From Oligoflexia bacterium (GTDB lineage: Bacteria > Bdellovibrionota > UBA1018), in assembly GCA_903935335.1 (NCBI GenBank), contig CAIZRG010000016.1, positions 1-39,053 of the forward strand: DNA of 39,053 bases. The letters run 5' to 3'. Of the stretch, positions 34,085 through 39,053 are shown in pieces. Both the position numbers and the translations under genes were made by a program. The notes under the pieces are model-generated. The model searched no databases and was not told the origin of the DNA. It saw only the letters and a program-made list of their open reading frames with translations. The number at the start of each line of letters is the position of its first letter. Position 1 is the first letter of the stretch.

Positions 34085-34952
34085 TCATTTTGGATTACGA
34101 GTCATAAAGTCACCTAAGAAAATGCATTTGAATTGGAAGAAGCTCTATGACCGAAGAGAGCTCTATGCCATGAATAGCGTTCCTCAAGGAGTACTTCTCT
34201 TGACGGCTCGAGTGGACGTGCAGAAGGTGGATTTACATGGAGTTAGTCGGATGGTGTGAAGATAAATCGAGCTACTCTTTGGATTACCGATATTTAACGG
34301 GCAATACCATGACCGATGAGCCTTGGAGGAAGTTGAATGAAATCTTGGATTCGAGTTGGAAGCTTTCTAATGGTCTTGAAATCTCACTTTTCATGTGCGC
34401 CATTGACTCAGGCTACAGTACGAACCGGGTCTACTCTTACGTCCGCACGAAGGCCCAGAACCGAGTCATGGCGATCAATGGTATTTCTACGACTCACTTT
34501 TAATTAGGTCAATCCACGGCCGTGGATGTCCACTTAGGAGGAAGACGAATCACACGAGGAATTAAAGTCTGGCCCGTCTGAGTCAATCTCCTCAAGGGCG
34601 AATTTTTTTCTTGGTTAAAGCTCGAGAAGCTTCTGGATGGTGATTCCTACCCTCCAGGATACTGCCACTTTCCTGAATATTTAGGTGAATATTTCAAGCA
34701 ACTCACCGCTGAGCAACTGATTACAAAATCAGTGAGAGGGGATACTCTCGTTATATCTGGGAAAAAACGAGACCGGATAATCACGCGCTCGATTGCCGGG
34801 TGTACGCCAAAGCTGCCGCGAATGTCATCGGACTAGATAGAATGACGGCTAAGGATTTCAAAAAGCTGAAAGTGGAGCTTGGGTTAAGTGACTGGAAACA
34901 CAGACAGAATAAAATGGATGAGTCTAGATCTTCAGCTTATGAAATATTTTAA
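34085..34952 (+). pseudogene. Phage terminase large subunit (GpA-type) remnant
   Basis: Read across frames the text follows the C-terminal nuclease half of lambda GpA-like terminases: WKKLYDRRELYAMNSVP, QGVLLLTARVDVQKVDLHG, then after a +1 shift near 34230 ELVGWCEDKSSYSLDYRYL, LFMCAIDSGYSTNRVYSYVR, VMAINGIS, a TAA (34501-34503), VDVHLGGRRITRGIKVWPV, a TGA near 34578, LLKGEFFSWLKLEKLL, PPGYCHFPEYLGEYFKQLTA, another shift near 34740 and NHALDCRVYAKAAANVIGL. The ATPase half is absent. At least two frameshifts and two stops: a decayed prophage gene. Confidence 0.88.
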
Positions 34953-35009
34953 ACAATAAAAGAGAAAATTTATTGATTTTTGAGTACTGATTTGATATTT
35001 ATCACCCAA

Positions 35010-36008
35010 ATGAAACTGTTTAATTATTTTTGTTGTTTATCCTTTATTTGTTTAGATTTAATCTCATTTCCTTGTTTATCAAAAGCAGGATTTGATGAGG
35101 TTCCGGATGACGCTATAAAAAATATGGTTGGATTTTTAGATCAAAATTCTTGGATTTCTCTTTTGCAAGTGTCTCAGAAATACAACAAATTAGTCCCTCA
35201 AGGAGTGCCGACTATTCGAGTGAACCGTGATACTTTAGTTGATCTGTCTGCAGCTAAGATTATAGCTAATTTGCGTGCTAGTTTATTAAAAAATGTACCT
35301 CAAGGTGAAAAGCATCAAGCACTTGAATCACTTGATTTATATCATTTAGATTTAACAGATGAAGGCTTAACAGAGTTAGTAGCCTTTATTCAGGAGTCTT
35401 TTCCTAATATAAAAAAACTGAATCTGGCTTATAACAACATTGGAGATGCGGGAGCCGCCTCTCTTAAAGAACTGCGTGAGTTGCAAATCCTGGATCTGGG
35501 TTTGAACAAAATTGGAGATACCGGAGTCGCCTCACTCAAACAACTGCAGAAGTTGAAAGAACTGGATCTGAGTGATAACGAGATTCGATTAACCGGAGGC
35601 GCCTCATTCAAAGAACTGCCTGAGTTGCAAAAACTGAATCTGCATGGGAACAACATTGGAGATGCCGGAGCCGCTTCTTTCGAAGGAATGGCTGAGTTGA
35701 AAGAACTGACTCTGATCGGGTGTGGCATTGGAGATGCCGGAGTCGAATCTCTCAAAGGACTGCCTAAGCTACAAGTCCTGGATCTGAGCAATAACGAGAT
35801 TCGATTAACCGGAGGCGCCTCATTCAAAGAACTGCCTGAGTTGCAAAAACTGAATCTGTTTGCGAACAAAATTAGAGATGTCGGAGCCGCCTCTTTCGAA
35901 GGAATGGCTCAGTTGAAAGTACTGGATTTGAAAGCTAACCCGATTAGACGAGCCTCGATCAAGGCTCTCAGGCAAACTCTTGTGGACTGTCAGATTGTTG
36001 CTGATTAA
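35010..36008 (+). CDS. Secreted F-box-like / leucine-rich-repeat protein
   Basis: 332 residues from ATG 35010, chosen because it begins a signal peptide (MKLFNYFCCLSFICLDLIS, cleavage near LSKA); an open frame from TTG 34980 adds ten residues. Residues about 27-62 (FDEVPDDAIKNMVGFLD, SWISLLQVSQKYNKL) look like an F-box helix set. From about 105 come RNase-inhibitor-like leucine-rich repeats of 24 residues with the consensus LxxLxLxxNxIGDxGAxSLK; at least eight are present. F-box plus LRR is the eukaryotic substrate-receptor architecture of SCF ubiquitin ligases and in bacteria marks host-directed effectors. Sec export rather than type III/IV signal is predicted. Family call by pattern; effector role inferred. 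Confidence 0.75.
   Translation: MKLFNYFCCLSFICLDLISFPCLSKAGFDEVPDDAIKNMVGFLDQNSWISLLQVSQKYNKLVPQGVPTIRVNRDTLVDLSAAKIIANLRASLLKNVPQGEKHQALESLDLYHLDLTDEGLTELVAFIQESFPNIKKLNLAYNNIGDAGAASLKELRELQILDLGLNKIGDTGVASLKQLQKLKELDLSDNEIRLTGGASFKELPELQKLNLHGNNIGDAGAASFEGMAELKELTLIGCGIGDAGVESLKGLPKLQVLDLSNNEIRLTGGASFKELPELQKLNLFANKIRDVGAASFEGMAQLKVLDLKANPIRRASIKALRQTLVDCQIVAD
35575..35642 (+). repeat. Exact 68-bp repeat within the LRR gene, copy 1
   Basis: Identical to 35791-35858, offset 216 bases, which is 72 residues or exactly three 24-residue repeats. Flanking sequence on both sides is also similar (for instance GAAGGAATGGCT at both 35678 and 35898 regions), so a three-repeat unit was duplicated recently. 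Confidence 0.9.
35791..35858 (+). repeat. Exact 68-bp repeat within the LRR gene, copy 2
   Basis: Second copy of the unit at 35575-35642. Absence of synonymous changes over 68 bases points to a young event or gene conversion. Confidence 0.9.
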
Positions 36009-36111
36009 TCGTTGTTCAGAAGAGAGTGTTTAAACGAGCGGATGGATACCCGAGTCTCTACCACTGAATTTGGCTTAAACCCCATAATTGAGAGAGATTT
36101 TCGAAAAATAA

Positions 36112-36139
36112 AAATTAAACTCGTTTCAGAGTTTAATTT
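36112..36139. terminator. AT-rich perfect hairpin downstream of the LRR gene
   Basis: AAATTAAACTC and GAGTTTAATTT are perfect 11-base arms around GTTTCA. The ends supply A- and T-rich flanks on either strand, so it may stop the LRR transcript and the convergent antitoxin-like transcript. GC-poor stem, hence modest confidence. Confidence 0.45.
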
Positions 36140-36254
36140 AAAATATCAATAAAATTGCGAGTGGGTGCTCAGAAATTGAGCAGTGGTGCTCAAATTGATG
36201 TAATCGTAAAAGAATAAAAACTCATTTATCCTATGGGTGCCGAATCCATTATAG

Positions 36255-36616
36255 CTAAGAAGATTTTTTCTCTGCCTTTTCTCGAACTATCTCTCGAACC
36301 ATTTCCCGAACCTGATTAGGAAGGTTCATGGCTTCCCTTAGTTTTGCATTCAACAATGTTTGATAAGGAATACCAGTCCGTTCAGCTTCCTCCTGAAACC
36401 AGGGAAACACATCCAGGTCAATTCGAAAGATCTTAGAAATTTTAGCTCCTTTGCCTCACGTTCATTTAGACCTAAAAGAAGGGTTGTTTGAAATGGAGAG
36501 AATCGTCGGCACAACTCCGTAAATTCATCGCTCGATAAATCAATCGAAAAATCAATCGAATATTTTTTTGCCTCACTTGCATGATCTAAATATCCATGTA
36601 AATACGACTCCGGCAT
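36255..36616 (-). pseudogene. CopG/BrnA-like antitoxin, apparently frameshifted
   Basis: The open frame from ATG 36616 (MPESYLHGYLDHASEAKKYS onwards) runs into NEREAKEL, then near 36440 the recognisable protein continues in another frame: KISKIFRIDLDVFPWFQEEA, ERTGIPYQTLLNAKLREAMN and a basic tail, ending at TAG 36255-36257. The strand R-I-D-L-D-V and the GIPYQTLLNA helix turn are the ribbon-helix-helix antitoxin signature. That frame has a TGA just before the domain and no start codon, so either a single-base indel has broken the gene or it needs frameshifting. No toxin gene recognised nearby. Confidence 0.55.
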
Positions 36617-37216
36617 GCAAAATATGTCTAGGCCGAATTGATCAAAAATTTGAGAATTTCTAGGATTTTCTGAAGAGATTTCTCAAAAGATCTTTCGAGA
36701 ATCCTTCCTTGATAAGCGCCAACTCTCAAATAAGTTTTATTAAACATATAATATGTATTCTGGAGTGAGAAAGTCTTTCATTTATATTACAAGACGATCT
36801 TTGATTTAGAGATAAGAAGTATTTATCCGAGTATTTTGACGTATTTTGCTCATCCCTTCTTAAAAAATAGAAAAAATTAACTGTAAAAATGAAAGTAGTG
36901 TTTTGAGCGATTTTTGTTCGCGATAAATCTTAAAGTCTTTAGTGTTAAATCAAAAACGGCTACATGTATAGCATTTTTACTTTGTTTATATGTTAACAAC
37001 GTAGGATCTTTTGAATTTATGTAGTGTAAGGCGAAATGATAATGAAATGGATAAACTTCACTTCGATCGGCGGCACATGGCTTCAGTATTTTTTAAAAAC
37101 TGGTTGGGAGGGTGCTGCAATCGGGACCAGCGGGCGAGGGGGGTGAAGGTACTGCTATCCTCTTTTGCCAACTCAGCATCAGTGTACTTTTTTATCCATC
37201 AAGTGAGCGGATAATT
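36617..37216. other. 600-base region without a supported gene
   Basis: AT-rich to about 37010. TTCGCGATAA (36917-36926) is identical to ten bases of the left arm of the palindrome at 37946. From 37040 to 37160 the sequence becomes abruptly GC-rich (GGGAGGGTGCTGCAATCGGG region), typical of a foreign or IS scrap; a 67-codon frame across it has a TTG start and no recognisable product, so I do not call it. Confidence 0.35.
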
Positions 37217-37855
37217 CTAGAATTGAAACGATAAACCCAAAGCTCCTTCTGGTAAGTAAAGAAAACTGCTGTCTGTCATCTGGTGTTGGGCATATCCTAC
37301 CTCGCCTGTTAGAAAGAGTCCTTTCATAGGATTATTTTCATTCGAGTTAAATAAATGAGCACGAGACCCTATTTTGTAAACTCCAGTTTGATATCTGGTC
37401 TTGTAACTCAGAAATGCTTGATACGAAAAATAAGGCTCGAATGATGGCATCTTCTTCCCAATGGTAATGCTAGGAACCCAAACGCCCCCATCATAATAGT
37501 AGTAAGAAAAACGAGGATCTTGCTGGGTCAAATCTACGGCTGACCCTGCCTGTAATCCCAGAGATAGAGCGAAACCATCTTCATCGGATGAAAAGATTCC
37601 CCAGCGTCCTCCGATAAGGGTTGCCCCGTATTCCAGCTTTCCGTTGAGTTCAATTTTCTCAAAAAGCCCGTAGTCCACTCTGGCTAGGACAAAATTAGGA
37701 ATGCAGCGTGAGGTTGCAGGTAACGCGGCAGACGCTTCAAACTGCCCTTTTTTAAGGGTGTCCGCAGGCCTGAGATTGGAATGTGTACCCGTTGTGCATC
37801 CTGAAAGGAAAAAAAGTAGGGCCAGAGCGCCGATAGATAATACAAGTGATTTCAT
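37217..37855 (-). CDS. Predicted outer-membrane lipoprotein, unknown function
   Basis: 212 residues from ATG 37855, chosen for the lipoprotein signal MKSLVLSIGALALLFFLSGC (lipobox LSGC); the frame is open to 37912. The mature protein has NLRPADTLKKGQFE, then about ten strands alternating aromatic and polar residues, ending GALGLSFQF with a terminal Phe. This is the layout of small-barrel lipoproteins related to the OMP_b-brl type. Weak GGTGA ribosome-binding site. No function recognised. Confidence 0.65.
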   Translation of the reverse strand: MKSLVLSIGALALLFFLSGCTTGTHSNLRPADTLKKGQFEASAALPATSRCIPNFVLARVDYGLFEKIELNGKLEYGATLIGGRWGIFSSDEDGFALSLGLQAGSAVDLTQQDPRFSYYYYDGGVWVPSITIGKKMPSFEPYFSYQAFLSYKTRYQTGVYKIGSRAHLFNSNENNPMKGLFLTGEVGYAQHQMTDSSFLYLPEGALGLSFQF

Positions 37856-37945
37856 AAGTTTCACCATTACTAACATAGTAGAACCTATGCACAAACCCTT
37901 TTTTGGTTCCAAAAAATATTGCTAAAGATGTCATTCATTTTTTTA

Positions 37946-37973
37946 ATTCGCGATAACTGTTATTATCGTGAAT
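37946..37973. promoter_or_regulatory. 28-bp 11-6-11 palindrome resembling a dif/pdif site
   Basis: Left arm ATTCGCGATAA, centre CTGTTA, right arm TTATCGTGAAT. The arms are inverted copies with one mismatch, and the 11-6-11 spacing plus inner ATAA...TTAT edges match XerC/XerD targets (dif and plasmid pdif). Alternatively an operator for the lipoprotein gene, whose start is 91 bases away. Confidence 0.4.
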
Positions 37974-38101
37974 AAAGATGCGGCTTATAATCGACTTGAG
38001 GTATATACGCTAGTGGTTGTCAACTACTATTAGGTTTTCGAATTTTTTAAGCCTGAGGTCCAAGGACTCAATTTTTTCCAAAGATCTGGGGTGTTTTTCT
38101 T

Positions 38102-38154
38102 CCCGGCCAGTTGTTTCAATCGATGCGGTCAGGAGGGCCGCTTCAACTGGCGGG
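38102..38154. repeat. Nested stem-loop, structured element
   Basis: CCCGGCCAGTTG (38102-38113) pairs with CAACTGGCGGG (38144-38154) with one bulge; inside, GCGG (38125-38128) pairs with CCGC (38138-38141). No T-run. GC-rich against AT-rich surroundings. Could be an RNA element or the end of a mobile element. Confidence 0.5.
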
Positions 38155-38196
38155 ATACAATCTGGACACTTGTAAGTTCTGTTTTAGGCTGCTTTT

Positions 38197-38691
38197 TTAG
38201 AAACTTTGGGAAGACTCTGGAATCCTTTCTGACGCTTTAAATACAACATCTCTGGAACTGATTTGTGCCTCAGCTCGCAGCATGAGGATTGTGTCAGGCT
38301 TGATTCCAGGACCTCTAAACGGAAGATAGTAGAATCGTTGTCGATATTCGGTGGTGTTATGAATGTAAGAAATTTCAACCCAAAGAATAGAGTCTGCCTT
38401 TTCTTTTAAGAACCCCATTTCAATAAATTTCTGTCCCGGCTGTAGTATTTTATCAGGAGCAGGTACTTCCGCTCTGCCAGTCAAGGGGACGTTCATAAAA
38501 ATCAGGTTTTCTGCCGAGCTTTTATAAAGGAATTCGTAGGGGTGAGCGGCTCTGTCCAAGATGATTTCTGCGTATTCGATAATACCATGCTTATATGAGA
38601 AACGAAGCGTGCCATCTCCCAATTGAACCATTGAAGATGGAATCTGAAGTTTTAATTCTATTTTAAGAATAGATTTTTCTCTCACATCCAC
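38197..38691 (-). CDS. Hypothetical protein, possibly fused to an IS110 scrap
   Basis: 164 residues from GTG 38691, with no good ribosome-binding site; the frame is open upstream to 38742. The body (MVQLGDGTLRFSYKHG, AEIILDRAAHPYEFLY, LTGRAEVPAPDKI) has regular strand-like hydrophobicity and looks like a real beta-rich domain, but I recognise no family. No signal peptide or membrane helix. The first residues (VDVREKSILKIEL) continue an IS110-like text, so the true start of this gene may have been lost. Confidence 0.4.
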   Translation of the reverse strand: MDVREKSILKIELKLQIPSSMVQLGDGTLRFSYKHGIIEYAEIILDRAAHPYEFLYKSSAENLIFMNVPLTGRAEVPAPDKILQPGQKFIEMGFLKEKADSILWVEISYIHNTTEYRQRFYYLPFRGPGIKPDTILMLRAEAQISSRDVVFKASERIPESSQSF

Positions 38692-38742
38692 GCCATGAAG
38701 CTGGAAGACTTCTTTCGTAAGGTTAATTGATAAAACATCGCT
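38665..38742 (-). mobile_element. IS110-family transposase N-terminal fragment
   Basis: Reading on the minus strand from 38742: S-D-V-L-S-I-N-L-T-K-E-V-F-Q-L-H-G-V-D-V, closely like the IS110 opening I-G-I-D-L-A-K-x-V-F-Q-L-H-G-V-D that holds the first catalytic Asp, which is Asn here. Upstream is an in-frame TGA; downstream it runs without a stop into the hypothetical protein. Confidence 0.55.
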
Positions 38743-39053
38743 TCATAATGTAGCTTAAGAAGGTTGAGCTTGGGCTCAATGAAGTTGAGATCAAAAGCCC
38801 AATCAGCGCCACGACAACAACGTGGATTTATACTTTAATCGAAAATTCGTTGGAATTCGGTCCAAGTTCGCTCAAAATCAAGTTCGTGACTTGGGTTATG
38901 GAAAAATGCCATCTGACTTCCTATGGTTAGTATTCGACCTTCTAGAGCTGGTGACGATCCTGCAAAATTTCACTTAACCGGGACCTCTTGATTTCAAATT
39001 CGCGGAACCGGGTGATTTCATGGGTGGGAACCGGTCAATTTCATTAATCCGGA
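38743..39053. mobile_element. IS-end-like repeats at the window edge
   Basis: From 38967 on, the pattern ATTTCA followed some 6-10 bases later by AACCGG or CCGG occurs about four times (ATTTCACTTAACCGGG, ATTTCAAATTCGCGGAACCG, ATTTCATGGGTGGGAACCGG, ATTTCATTAATCCGG). Spaced ends of this type are found in IS21-like elements, whose transposase binds several terminal repeats. The element body would lie beyond the window. 38743-38966 holds no gene I can support. Confidence 0.45.

Larger units (their letters stand above)
37856..38196. other. Intergenic region with a dif-like palindrome and a nested hairpin
   Basis: No gene supported. It holds the 28-base palindrome at 37946-37973 and a strong nested hairpin at 38102-38154, described separately. 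The rest is plain AT-rich sequence. Confidence 0.5.

Noticed and set aside
36917..36926. TTCGCGATAA as a second dif-like site
   Set aside because: Only one arm is present; the sequence after a six-base gap does not match the other arm.
37011..37214. 67-codon frame with TTG start
   Set aside because: No ribosome-binding site, no family resemblance, and the composition changes abruptly inside it.

Overview
The window reads as chromosome of a Gram-negative, LPS-making, respiring bacterium of low to moderate GC. It carries a heptosyltransferase-like gene, a Kdo transferase, a LolC/E-type lipoprotein-sorting permease, several predicted outer-membrane proteins and a heme A synthase. A Bdellovibrionota-like or other deltaproteobacteria-like lineage would fit (short pilin with a class-III-type signal, secreted eukaryote-like proteins), but nothing here fixes the taxon and I hold that loosely.

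Layout. 1-133: 5S rRNA, the end of an rRNA operon. 167-5136: envelope-polysaccharide operon (GT9 heptosyltransferase-like, WaaA, flavoprotein-like protein, GT4). 5260-5472: orphan pilin-like peptide. 5591-11446: co-directional run with a FadJ-type beta-oxidation protein, LolC/E permease, amino-acid-type binding protein, small membrane protein and WaaE-like GT2. 11500-11582: tRNA-Leu(GAG). 11592-13970: two outer-membrane-type proteins flanking a response-regulator receiver domain that carries a signal peptide. 14061-17558: livHMGF permease/ATPase operon on the minus strand. 17636-22567: a Xer-like recombinase with a damaged active site, a PMT-type mannosyltransferase, then a translationally coupled SEC-C / BtpA / intact Xer trio. 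22675-25357: metallophosphatase lipoprotein, CtaA and a DUF167 protein.

From about 25.4 kb the sequence becomes accessory. A visibly GC-richer block (26182-29500) is a complete light-sensing cassette: heme oxygenase making biliverdin, bacteriophytochrome histidine kinase and single-domain response regulator, each overlapping the next by ATGA. It sits between AT-rich genes and looks acquired. It is followed by a membrane-anchored HAD phosphatase, a 40-residue histone-H1-like peptide, an internally deleted aminoglycoside-phosphotransferase-type gene, a secreted caspase-fold (clan CD) protein, a graveyard of transposase and phage-terminase remnants (32.9-34.95 kb), a secreted F-box-like/leucine-rich-repeat protein with a recent internal duplication, a frameshifted antitoxin-like gene, a lipoprotein and more IS debris to the window edge.

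The most notable items are the exported receiver domain, the secreted caspase-like and F-box/LRR proteins (together suggesting interaction with a eukaryotic host or prey), the acquired phytochrome cassette, the catalytically degenerate Xer protein, and a 28-bp 11-6-11 dif-like palindrome at 37946-37973.
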